Shown one piece after another: positions 24,797-35,355 of a DNA stretch of 53,201 bases. Position numbers and translations under genes: made by a program. How positions within the stretch are numbered: position 1 is the stretch's first letter; each line of letters begins with the position of its first letter. The stretch covers positions 1 through 53,201 of the forward strand of contig JAGLHT010000014.1 of assembly GCA_023143455.1 (NCBI GenBank). Direction: 5' to 3'. The notes below the pieces were generated by a model that worked only from the letters and a program-made list of their open reading frames with translations, had not been told where the DNA came from and did no database searches. The DNA comes from Desulfobacterales bacterium. Lineage in GTDB: Bacteria > Desulfobacterota > Desulfobacteria > Desulfobacterales > Desulfobacteraceae.

Positions 24797-26505
24797 TTAA
24801 ATTATCCCGGCAATTATTCCGGCGATAATATAATTAAATTCAATAATAAATCTAAATTTCATTCTGGATTTAATATTTTCTTTATCAATATATATTGTAA
24901 TATATAGCATTAACAGAGGTGGTATTACAAGAAAAAATCCTAAGCTATTTATAATTTTAAAAAAAGAAGTTGAAATTAGAATAATTGGTATGGCAATTAA
25001 AACTTGTTTAATGATTGTAATACTTTTTTTTTCGCCAATAAGGATTGGTATAGTTTCTCTGCCAGTAATTCTATCGCCTTGTATTCCAAGGATGTCAATC
25101 AATGCCGTTGCAACAAATACTAATCCTGTAGAAAAGATAAAGGCAATACCAGCCGGGAAGAGATTGCCTGAGTTGGATATAGCAGGGAGAATTGAAGTAA
25201 CTATTCCCCATGCCGTTGCAATAAGAATGGTTTTTGCACCAGGTATATCTTTTATCCGTTTTATCTTTTTTATTCCGAAAATAGGTGGAATTATTTTTAA
25301 GTTATACGAAAGACCTAAAATACTCATTATAAATAGTAAAGAAAAACAGGTTATATCTGTTCTGAAAGATAAAAAAAGACCTGCCGCACCAAAAATGCAT
25401 GTTGTGATGCCAAAAATAGCATAATTATTTTTATATAATTGGGCTCTGTCTGGATTATTATATTGGTCAGGTTTTATTGCAAAAAGGTTGTTCATTACCT
25501 GCATGGATAAAATATATAAAAATGCTATTGTTGCATGAATAAATATATTTTCAAAAGATTGAATTTTTGAACAAGCGTATGTCATGCTACCGGCACCTAC
25601 AGCGAGCATTATGTTGGCGTGTAAAAGAAAGTCTCTTGTTTTGTAAAAAGCATTTGAGAGTTTACCTTTTTTCCGCAGGTTTTTTTCAATTTCTCTGTAT
25701 GCTTTGCTGATTATCCAGTTTGGAGTTGATGCTCCAGCAGTAATTGCAATTGATTGAGCTGAGGATAAAGATGAAAGGTCAAGTTCCGAAATGTCTTCAA
25801 TGTGGAAGGCTTTCTTGCCTGTTTTATTAGCAATTTTAAAAAGACGTCTGGTGTTACCACTCTCTTTCCCGCCAAGAACAATTATGGCATCATTTTTGCC
25901 TGCAATGTCTCGTGTTTCCGCCTGACGTTTCTCAGTAGAATTACAAATTGTATTAAATATCATATAGTGAGGAAAATTTGTTTTTGTCCATTTTTCTACG
26001 TTGTTAAAAAAGATTGTATCCTGTGTTGTCTGTGCAACAATAACAGCTTTATTAAATTCAGGGAGTGTCTCAAGCTCAATCATATTAGAAATTGTATGCC
26101 CGTTATTTTGTGAATAGCCGAGAAGCCCTTTAACTTCAGGATGGTTTTTATCCCCAACAATTATTATAGCATACTCTTTTTCTGCATATTTTTTAATAAT
26201 GGATTGTACCATAACAACCCTTGGGCAGGTCGCGTTAATAACCTTAAAACCAGCATCTGATAAAGATTTTTCTTTTTTTGGAGGAATTCCGTGGGCCCTT
26301 ATTAAAACAATACCTTTGCCATTTTCAGGAATTTTATCAATGGTGGATATACCTTTTTGTGCAAGGACTTCCATTACCTGAGGATTATGTATTAAAGGAC
26401 CATATGTATAAAGTGAATCTAAAGAGGAGTTTGATGCATCAAGAGCCATTTCTACAGCTCGGCGCACACCCATACAGAATCCTGCTGTTCGTGCAACCGT
26501 AATTT

Positions 26506-26509
<4 letters not shown>
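24797..26509 (-). CDS. ispH: IspH-UbiA fusion: HMBPP reductase plus prenyltransferase-like membrane domain
   Basis: Residues 1-285 are a complete 4-hydroxy-3-methylbut-2-enyl diphosphate reductase, the last step of the MEP isoprenoid pathway. Cluster cysteines are Cys12, Cys95 and Cys189. Substrate residues are His41, His73, His123, Glu125 and Thr161/162, with the ESGNT and GAS-P motifs. From about residue 295 to 570 there is a polytopic UbiA-type prenyltransferase domain. Its second aspartate motif, DILGIQGDRITGRETIP (Asp472, Asp479), is intact. The first is degenerate (NNLFAIKPD, only Asp348 left). The gene overlaps parB by 4 bases. The fusion is continuous, with no stop or start signal between the parts. 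Confidence 0.88.
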
Positions 26510-28136
<1,627 letters not shown>

Positions 28137-28186
28137 TTAATTCCAATATCATACTTTGAAAAGCAGAGCAATTTTTTTTACTTTTT

Positions 28187-29506
28187 TTACAATTCTGTTT
28201 CAGGATGAAATACATTAACTCCTTTTAGATCATCACCGAGATATTCACGTTCATTTGGACCTAAAATACCAAGGGATAAACAGAGTAGTGTCCAAATGTG
28301 GACTACAGGATAATTGCTACCATAATGTTCGCTCAATTCATGAATTTGTGCATGGCAATTATGACATGCTGCAATACAATAATCAGCTCCGGTTGCTTTT
28401 ATCTGATCATCTTTGATTTTTCCGTATGCAAGTCTTTCTTCTTTGTAGCCAGCCTGGAGAAATCCACCACCGCCACCACAACAGAAGTTGTTGGACTTGT
28501 TTGGTGTCATGTCAATGAAATTTTCTTCACCAACAACTGATTTGACAACAAATCTTAAATCATCAGCAATCGGGTCACCATATGATTTACGTACAATCTG
28601 GCAAGGATCCTGAACAGTAAATTTGATTTTCAAATCTTTATTCCAGTCAGAACTTGGTTTAAGCTTTCCTTCCCGTATCCATTTTGCGTAATATTCATAG
28701 ATATTTTTAATTTCAACGTTATGTTTGATGTTAAATTTTTTCTGTCCTGCCAGGACAGAGAATGTAACGTGCCCTCACTCGGTGTTGAGGTAGGTTTTAC
28801 ATTTGAGCTTATCTGCTTGATTTAATGTTTGTGTAGCAAGATGTTTCCATGCATCATCATCAGCAAGGAACATACAATAATTTTCTCCACCCCATCCCTT
28901 ACTGCCATAAGTCCAGCTTACACCGGCTTTATGAAGGATTTTCCAGAGAGGAACCATTTCATCAGGTTCTGTAACAGGTTCTCTTGAATTTTGATTTATA
29001 AAAAACTCAGCTCCTTCTTTGTCTATGGGAGCTTCCATGTCTGCAAATTCAGGTTGCGCTTCCTGGTATTCTTCAAGAACATCACCCACAACAAATTCAA
29101 AGTCATCAGGTGGTGTGCCCATAGCACTTCCTGACTTATTTGTTAAAGCCGCATCACAGGAACCAAGAATACCTTTTGGCCTGGTTTCTCTAGGCCATGA
29201 TTGCCTGGTATAAAAGATGAGCTGGGGGATGTTTATCTCCATGGGGCACACATAGATACATCTTTGACACATTGTGCACATCCATGCCCATTCTGAGCTT
29301 AAAATTTCTTCATCCATCCCAAGTGCTGCCATTCGTAAAAATTTTCTTGGGTCCATATCTCTAAGCCCGGTTGCAGGGCATCCAGATGAACATGCTCCAC
29401 AAGTAAGGCATGCATTTAGGTTGCCACCATCAGGCAAAAGTTCCATAACTTTATTTTTGAATAGGCTTTTTTTGCCTACTTTAATTTTAATAGCTGCTTC
29501 ACCCAT
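28187..29506 (-). CDS. Selenocysteine-containing HdrD/GlpC-like Fe-S oxidoreductase, in-frame UGA read as Sec244
   Basis: A standard reading splits this into a 243-residue N-terminal ORF (29506-28775) and a C-terminal ORF starting at TTG 28633. Both are in the same frame, separated only by TGA at 28777-28775. Reading through gives 439 residues. Two 4Fe-4S motifs come first (Cys33/36/39/43 and Cys77/80/83/87). The first CCG domain reads NTE-Sec-GH where relatives have ECGH. The second CCG domain has Cys302, Cys342-Cys343 and Cys381/Cys384. Sequence between the TGA and 28633 is family-like (the FNIKHNVEIKNIYEYYAKW region), and a hairpin follows the UGA. GGAGGAG precedes the ATG. It probably passes electrons between a ferredoxin or flavoprotein and a disulfide or quinone; the partner is unknown. 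Confidence 0.85.
28741..28759 (-). promoter_or_regulatory. Bacterial SECIS-like hairpin downstream of the in-frame UGA
   Basis: On the coding strand TCTGTCCT and AGGACAGA form a perfect 8-bp stem around the 3-base loop GGC. The UGA at 28777-28775 ends 23 bases before the loop. Bacterial SECIS elements are stem-loops inside the reading frame, shortly after the UGA, with a G among the first two loop bases, recognised by SelB. Stem, loop G and spacing all fit. The hairpin encodes part of a loop between CCG half-domains, so coding pressure alone is unlikely to explain it. Confidence 0.75.
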
Positions 29507-29698
29507 GCTATTTTCTCCTCCATTTTAAAACAATTATATTAAATTCCTATTAACATAGTATATATTTTCAATGACTTGTTCACCGTACTTATTTCTCGCA
29601 TTCTAACAATTATGTCAATAGATTTTTGAAAAAAGAGAGTTTGAAAAAGTTTTTGTTTACACTAATATTTGATAAAAAATAGTGTTATTAATACAGGA

Positions 29699-32600
29699 AT
29701 GGAAAAAATAAAAAATATACAAAATAGTTTACAGATAAAACCACTGCCGGATCTCCCTATACTGAAAAAAAGAGATGAAATTATTGAAAAAGTTATGAAT
29801 AATAGCGTTGTTATAATTTCCGGGGAAACAGGTTCCGGCAAGACAACCCAGATACCAAAGTATCTTTTACAAGCAGGGTTTGGTACCAAAGGAATTATAG
29901 GATGTACCCAGCCAAGAAGGATTGCTGCAATAAATGTCGCTTTAAGAATAGCTGAGGAATTGGGTCAGAAAGTCGGGGAGTCCATAGGTTATAAGATTAG
30001 ATTTGATGATAAGTCATCAAAAAATTGTTTGATTAAAATCATGACCGATGGAATTTTGCTTGCCGAAACCCAAAAAGACAGATTCTTAAATCAATACGAG
30101 GCAATTATTGTTGATGAAGCACATGAGCGAAGCCTTAATATTGACTTTACTCTGGGGATATTGAGAAATCTTATTAAAAAAAGAAAAGATTTAAAACTCA
30201 TAATAACATCAGCAACAATAGATACAGAAAAATTTTCTAAAGCTTTTGATAATGCTCCGGTAATTGAAGTGTCAGGCAGAATGTTCCCGGTTGATGTAAA
30301 ATATATGCAAGTTCAAAATGAAGAAGATCCAGCAGATTCAAAAAAGGAAGCTGATGATACTGAGTATATAGAAGCAACAGCTGATGCAGTTGATCACATT
30401 CTTTCAGAGTTTCCAAAAGGTGATATCCTTGTATTTATGCCTACAGAGCAGGATATTTCAGAGACAATTGAGCTTGTCAGAGCACGGCAAAGAGATCATA
30501 GGGGCCTTTTGGTTTTACCTCTTTTTGCCAGACTTTCATCTAAGGATCAGCAGAAAATTTTTTCAAAAGGACCTTTGAGAAAAGTCATTGTTTCTACAAA
30601 TGTTGCTGAAACATCCCTTACAATACCTTCAATAAAATATGTTATAGATACAGGACTTGCAAGAATACCAAGTTATTCACCAAGAACCCGAACCACATCA
30701 CTTCCGGTAAAAAAGATTTCCAAGAGCAGTGCTGATCAAAGAATGGGAAGATGTGGACGGGTGGCAAATGGCATGTGCATCAGGTTATTTAGTGAGGAAG
30801 ATTTTCATTTACGACCATTTTTCACATCTCCTGAAATTGTAAGAAGTAATCTTGCAGAAGTTATTTTAAGGATGATATCTTTAAAACTTGGTGATGTAAG
30901 AAAATTTCCTTTTATTGATTCACCAAGTGAAAAAAGTATTAAGGATGGGTTCAGTACCTTGCTGGAGCTTGGTGCCATAAAAGAGGAGAAAATTTTTAAG
31001 CATCAAAAAACGCAGAAAATATATAGCCTGACAAAAATTGGGAAAATAATGGCGCGTATTCCTGTTGATCCAAAGCTTTCCAGGATATTGATAGAAGCTG
31101 ACACTCGGGGATGCCTCAATGAGGCAATAATCATCACATCAGCTCTTGCCATAGCAGATCCAAGGCAGCGTCCCAGGGAAAAAGCACAACAGGCGGATCA
31201 GAAGCATGCCCAGTTGAATGATCCAAGTTCTGACTTTATATCTTATTTAAATATCTGGAAGACATATAAAGGGGCCCAGAAAAAATTAAAATCCCGGTCA
31301 AGTTTAAGAAAATTTTGTAATGACAATTTTCTTTCTTTCAGAAGGCTTAGGGAGTGGGAAGATATTAGCAGACAGATAAGAAATATTTTAACTGAAAATT
31401 CAATCACTGGAAAAAAACTTGCATTTAATACAGGAACAAAAGGGCTGAAGTCAAAAGAAAATGAAGTAGGCTCAGATATTTATACTGCTATACATAAATC
31501 TTTGCTATCAGGTTATCTTACAAATATTGCCCATAAAAAAGAAAAATATATATTTAATGCTGCAAAGGGGCAGCAGGTAATGATATTCCCTGGCTCTGGA
31601 TTGTTTAAGAGTGCGAATGTATGGATTGTGGCAGCTCAGTTTATTCAAACAAGTAAGCTTTTTGCAAGGTGTGTTGCAAATATTGATCCTGCCTGGGTTG
31701 AAGAAATGGGGAAAGATCTTTGTACATATGCGTGGTCTTCACCCCATTATGAAAAGAATAGGGGAGAGGTGGTTGCAAATGAACAGGTCGCTCTGTTTGG
31801 ACTGATACTTGTTGGACAAAGGCCTGTTCCCTATGGCAAAGTGAATTCTTCCGAAGCAGGAGATATTTTTATCAGAAAAGCTCTTGTGGAAGGTGAATTA
31901 AATAGAGAGTTCAGCTTTATGACCTATAACAATGAGCTTATAGAAAAAATACAGACTTTAGAAGGCAAAACAAGGAAAAGAGGTATTGTTGCTACAGAGG
32001 ATGATATTTTTTTGTTTTATAAAGCAAAGCTTAAAAAAGATTTTTTTAATCTCAGGACGTTTTCAAAATATATAAAAGATAAAGATGATTCTTTTTTAAG
32101 ATTGACAGAAAATGATTTAATTAGAGAGCAACTTGATGAAAACGAACTATTTAAATTCCCTGATACACTTGAGATGGGAAAATCAAAATTTAAACTTGAG
32201 TATGTATTTTCTCCTGGTTCAAAAAATGATGGTATCACTGTTAACGTTCCTGCTGTATCAGCTCCTTCAATATCGCGCTATGCAATAGAGCAACTTGTGC
32301 CAGGTCTTTTTGAAGAAAAAATTATAAATCTAATAAAAAATCTTCCAAAAAAATACAGGACAAACCTTCTTCCTGTTTCTGAGAAAGCTGCAATAATTGC
32401 AAAACAAATGCCAAAAACAGATAAGCCTTTATTTTCATTGTTGAGTTGTTTTGCAAAAGACAGGTTCAATCTTAATATACCGGCATCTGCTTGGTCTGAC
32501 AAAAACCTGGATCAACACCTTAAAATGCGTATTTCAATCAGGAATGAAAAAGATGAAGAAATTGAAGCTTCAAGAGATAATTCTTTGATAAACAAATTTT

Positions 32601-33541
32601 ATGACAATGAGTTTTCAAATAAAGGTGTGCTGGAAAAAGAAAAAGCAAAATTTGAAAGAGAGAATCTTTTGGCATGGGATTTTGAAGATATTGGCGAACC
32701 TATTATAATAAGGCAGGAAAACAATGTTGCTTTTAATGTTTTTTTAGGCCTTGCAAAAGAGAATGAAAAAGTTTCACTCCGTCTTTACCAATCAAAACAA
32801 CTTTTTTTAAATGGGCATAAAAAAGGCATACTATCTTTATACATGATATCTTATGCTGAACAATTTAAAGCACTTAAAAAAGATATCAGGTCATCTAAAA
32901 TAATTAATAAGCACGCATCTTTTTTTAATGGAGCAAAAGAATTTCAAACCAAATTTTTTAATGCAATAACAAGGCAATTTTTTTTAAAGGATATAAGAAA
33001 GAAAAAGGAGTTTTTATCTTATGCCCAAAATGTTTTCCCGGATCTTTATAATAAAACAATAGAGTTTTTAAGTATTATTGATATTCTTATTGATGAATAC
33101 AAAGAAACTGATTCATATTTGCAAAAACTTAGCTTTAAGGCTGGTAATAGAATTAAAGTAAAAGAATTGATTCAAAGACTTTATAATGATTTTCAAAGCC
33201 TTGTACCGAAAAATTTCCTTGAGCTTTATGAATTTGAGAGAATTGAAAATTTGCATAGATATATTAAGGCTATTAGCGTGAGGGCAGAACGGGCTTTTGG
33301 TGATCCTATCAAGGATGGTAAAAAAGCTGTTCCAGTGGATAGATTTTCAAAGTATCTAAATACTCTGCTTGAGAATTTATCTTCAGACACTTCTTCTGAA
33401 AAGACAGAAAAAATCGAAGAGTTTTTCTGGATGCTGGAAGAATATAAAATATCAGTGTTTGCCCAGGAACTAAAACCAATTTTTAAAGTATCTGTTAAAA
33501 AACTCGATGATTTTGTGAGTCAGATTTCAAAAATGGTGTAA
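29699..33541 (+). CDS. hrpA: ATP-dependent RNA helicase HrpA (DEAH-box)
   Basis: This large DEAH/RHA helicase has about 1280 residues, the size of full-length bacterial HrpA. Motifs in order are GETGSGKTTQIPK (Walker A), TQPRRIAAINVA, IIVDEAHERSLN (DEAH), TSATIDTEKF, STNVAETSLTIP and DQRMGRCGRV. The HA2, OB-fold and DUF3418 regions follow. ATG 29699 is chosen; a TTG at 29669 would add ten residues. HrpA helps rescue stalled ribosomes and process mRNAs in other bacteria. It is transcribed alone; TTGAAA at 29641 with TAATAT 16 bases later is a possible promoter. Confidence 0.95.
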   Translation: MEKIKNIQNSLQIKPLPDLPILKKRDEIIEKVMNNSVVIISGETGSGKTTQIPKYLLQAGFGTKGIIGCTQPRRIAAINVALRIAEELGQKVGESIGYKIRFDDKSSKNCLIKIMTDGILLAETQKDRFLNQYEAIIVDEAHERSLNIDFTLGILRNLIKKRKDLKLIITSATIDTEKFSKAFDNAPVIEVSGRMFPVDVKYMQVQNEEDPADSKKEADDTEYIEATADAVDHILSEFPKGDILVFMPTEQDISETIELVRARQRDHRGLLVLPLFARLSSKDQQKIFSKGPLRKVIVSTNVAETSLTIPSIKYVIDTGLARIPSYSPRTRTTSLPVKKISKSSADQRMGRCGRVANGMCIRLFSEEDFHLRPFFTSPEIVRSNLAEVILRMISLKLGDVRKFPFIDSPSEKSIKDGFSTLLELGAIKEEKIFKHQKTQKIYSLTKIGKIMARIPVDPKLSRILIEADTRGCLNEAIIITSALAIADPRQRPREKAQQADQKHAQLNDPSSDFISYLNIWKTYKGAQKKLKSRSSLRKFCNDNFLSFRRLREWEDISRQIRNILTENSITGKKLAFNTGTKGLKSKENEVGSDIYTAIHKSLLSGYLTNIAHKKEKYIFNAAKGQQVMIFPGSGLFKSANVWIVAAQFIQTSKLFARCVANIDPAWVEEMGKDLCTYAWSSPHYEKNRGEVVANEQVALFGLILVGQRPVPYGKVNSSEAGDIFIRKALVEGELNREFSFMTYNNELIEKIQTLEGKTRKRGIVATEDDIFLFYKAKLKKDFFNLRTFSKYIKDKDDSFLRLTENDLIREQLDENELFKFPDTLEMGKSKFKLEYVFSPGSKNDGITVNVPAVSAPSISRYAIEQLVPGLFEEKIINLIKNLPKKYRTNLLPVSEKAAIIAKQMPKTDKPLFSLLSCFAKDRFNLNIPASAWSDKNLDQHLKMRISIRNEKDEEIEASRDNSLINKFYDNEFSNKGVLEKEKAKFERENLLAWDFEDIGEPIIIRQENNVAFNVFLGLAKENEKVSLRLYQSKQLFLNGHKKGILSLYMISYAEQFKALKKDIRSSKIINKHASFFNGAKEFQTKFFNAITRQFFLKDIRKKKEFLSYAQNVFPDLYNKTIEFLSIIDILIDEYKETDSYLQKLSFKAGNRIKVKELIQRLYNDFQSLVPKNFLELYEFERIENLHRYIKAISVRAERAFGDPIKDGKKAVPVDRFSKYLNTLLENLSSDTSSEKTEKIEEFFWMLEEYKISVFAQELKPIFKVSVKKLDDFVSQISKMV

Positions 33542-33619
33542 GTGTAACCTAACCAATAATAATGTAGAAATATTTGCCATAAGGTGGTTGGATTGTCAAT
33601 TTGTAATATCTGTTTCCAA

Positions 33620-33800
33620 GAGATAGAGGCTTGAAGGGCTTTTCTCGTTTAGTTTAAATCTTTTGAAAATTCTAAGTTTGCCAGTCTAAATTGGCAAAAC
33701 TCGGCCTTTGGCCTCAAACAATTGCCAATTGTAAGCCTGGCTGTACAAAGAATTTTTACAAAAGATATAAAGATGCACTACAAAAAGCCCTCCAAACCTC
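33620..33800 (+). repeat. Dispersed structured repeat, copy 1
   Basis: About 180 bp similar, in inverted orientation, to 34934-35125. Shared blocks include GTTTAGTTTAAATCTTTTG (33649-33666 region), CAAAACTC followed by a small GC hairpin, and AAAAGATATAAAGATGC near 33760. At 33680-33741 it forms nested stems: GCCAG/CTGGC, AATTGGCA/TGCCAATT and GGCC/GGCC. Frame 33760 reads KRYKDALQKA, matching the peptide encoded in copy 2, so the repeat may derive from the 5' end of a coding element. The 520 bp between hrpA and the next ORF holds only this repeat and decayed coding sequence. Confidence 0.65.
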
Positions 33801-34062
33801 TATCAAGCAAGTTGTCACAAGACAGAGAAAACATTCAAGTCTTCAATTGACTCCCATGGTTTCATAATGTATTGATAAAGAAGGAAAAGTAACAGCAAGT
33901 TTCCAATATAGTGTTTATTATTATGCTTATTAAGAGGAAGAGAATGATAACTGTAAAAAAATAGTTACAATCGGTCATCTCCCTGTCGAATTCGATAAAC
34001 AACGAATTAAGAATTGGCAGTCATCAATTTTTAAAATCAACGGTGAGATTGAAAGTTTCTCA

Positions 34063-34674
34063 TTGTCAATAGATTCAGATAAGCCTAATTGGGCATTTTC
34101 CGATATTATATTGCAGGAGCAATTACCTGACAGTTTTGATGAAGACTTTATGTTAGTAATTGCAAACGTTCCCCTTGAACACAACTACTATTCACGTAGC
34201 TTAGATGGAAGTAGAGCCATTGTTACATTTCATGAAATTAATGATATTCTTTCAAAGAAAAATATTCCATTAGAAAATATCATACTTCGAATGTTATATT
34301 CCTACTCTTTTGTTTTCAAACGAAATGAAAACCGTTTGCCACTTATTTCAGATATTTCAACCTATACACACGATGAGACGCGTGGATGTTTATTTGACAT
34401 GAATGGAACCAAAACTGACGTTTTTTTATCCTGCGATAAACCCATAATCTGTGACGAATGTGTTGAATCTTTGAAACATAAAAGAATCTCAATCAACATG
34501 ATCAAGAATTCTCAAAGTGATCTTAAGCAAATAACTAAACCTTTATTTTTTCGACTCGCTGATTTTGTCAAACGTCATCCAATATGGTCATTAATGATTT
34601 CTGCTATATCAGCAATATTTTTAGGAATTATTGGTTCTTTGTTGGCAGAAGTGTTAATAAACTTGCTTAAATAA
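34063..34674 (+). CDS. Unknown protein with C-terminal membrane anchor, 5' end probably lost
   Basis: I do not recognise this gene. From the TTG at 34063 it encodes 203 residues. Visible features are a Cys-x-x-Cys pair in CDKPIICDECVESL near residue 145 and a single C-terminal transmembrane helix (IWSLMISAISAIFLGIIGSLLA). The same frame is open and protein-like back to 33934, with no ATG, GTG or TTG start. It remains protein-like before the in-frame TAA at 33931 (GKVTASFQYSVYYYAY). There is no ribosome-binding site before 34063. It is most likely the 3' part of a decayed or truncated gene between two inverted repeats. Confidence 0.45.
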   Translation: MSIDSDKPNWAFSDIILQEQLPDSFDEDFMLVIANVPLEHNYYSRSLDGSRAIVTFHEINDILSKKNIPLENIILRMLYSYSFVFKRNENRLPLISDISTYTHDETRGCLFDMNGTKTDVFLSCDKPIICDECVESLKHKRISINMIKNSQSDLKQITKPLFFRLADFVKRHPIWSLMISAISAIFLGIIGSLLAEVLINLLK

Positions 34675-34933
34675 ATTGCTTAACTAATAAGGATTGACTG
34701 CGCATTAACTTTAATCTATCACTTTATTATAGAGGGCGATCATAATTGAAAATACGCTGTCACTTTTTAACCTCTTGCCCCAGTCGAAAGACTTAAAATT
34801 ATTTTTTATACAAATTGTATTGTGAGAGTAGCTTGTACGTTTGGAATAATTACTTAAAAAGACATAGTATTAAAGTATAGCATGCAATAGTAAGAAGAAG
34901 TCTTAAATAATTTTTCTGGTTTCGGACTGATTG

Positions 34934-35125
34934 GCTTGATAAAGCTTTAAAGGGCTTTTGCAGAGCATCTTTATATCTTTTGCTTAAATTCTTAATGAAG
35001 TCAGGCGTAAAATTGTCAATTGTTTGAAGCCTGCAAGGCTGAGTTTTGACAATTTCGGCTGACAAATTTAGAATTTATCAAAAGATTTAAACTAAACGGA
35101 AAAAGTCCTTTGAAGCTTTATCTTA
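34934..35125 (-). repeat. Dispersed structured repeat, copy 2 (inverted relative to copy 1)
   Basis: This matches copy 1 over most of its length on the opposite strand. Nested stems at 35000-35063 are GTCAG/CTGAC, AATTGTCA/TGACAATT and AGCCT/AGGCT around a 3-base loop. The base pairs differ from copy 1 but pairing is kept. On the minus strand a 71-codon frame (35065-34850) crosses it and encodes SKRYKDALQKPFKALSSQ plus a hydrophobic end; it may be a remnant rather than a gene. The rest of 34675-35227 holds nothing else I can name. Confidence 0.65.
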
Positions 35126-35227
35126 AAGATAAATTTTTCATAGAATGATAATTTTATAGCTTTCTTTATTAATGGTTTTTGATTTCTAATAAGCTTATTG
35201 CAAATATTTAGCTGATTTTAAAAAGCC

Positions 35228-35320
35228 TTGACATTGGTTTGGTTTTCCTTCATTATTGAAATGAGTTTGGAATGAAGGAAAACTGTTGAGTGGGGGTATC
35301 TTTTAGCAGAGTTTTCCTTC
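35228..35320 (+). promoter_or_regulatory. Promoter with overlapping inverted-repeat operator for the nucleotidyltransferase gene
   Basis: TTGACA (35228-35233), a 17-base spacer and CATTAT (35251-35256) make a good promoter. A perfect 13-bp inverted repeat overlaps it: GTTTTCCTTCATT at 35242-35254 covers the spacer and -10, and AATGAAGGAAAAC is at 35271-35283. A third half-site, GTTTTCCTTC, is at 35311-35320. The arrangement is that of a repressor operator, perhaps autoregulatory. The ATG is at 35356. Confidence 0.65.
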
Positions 35321-35355
35321 GTTGTATTGATTTTATAAATAAGAAGGAAAGTTAT

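Noticed and set aside
28187-28633. Separate short Fe-S protein gene starting at TTG 28633
   Set aside because: The frame is continuous and family-like from 28774, there is no ribosome-binding site before 28633, and the upstream UGA falls on a conserved Cys position with a SECIS-like hairpin. Read-through is the better explanation.
33680-33741. Integron attC site
   Set aside because: The nested imperfect palindrome looks attC-like, but no RYYYAAC/GTTRRRY core pair is present at the ends, and no integrase or cassette array is nearby.
34850-35065. 71-residue minus-strand gene
   Set aside because: It lies across the repeat and shares its peptide with the broken copy 1. With no good ribosome-binding site it is more likely a remnant, so it is described within the repeat entry.
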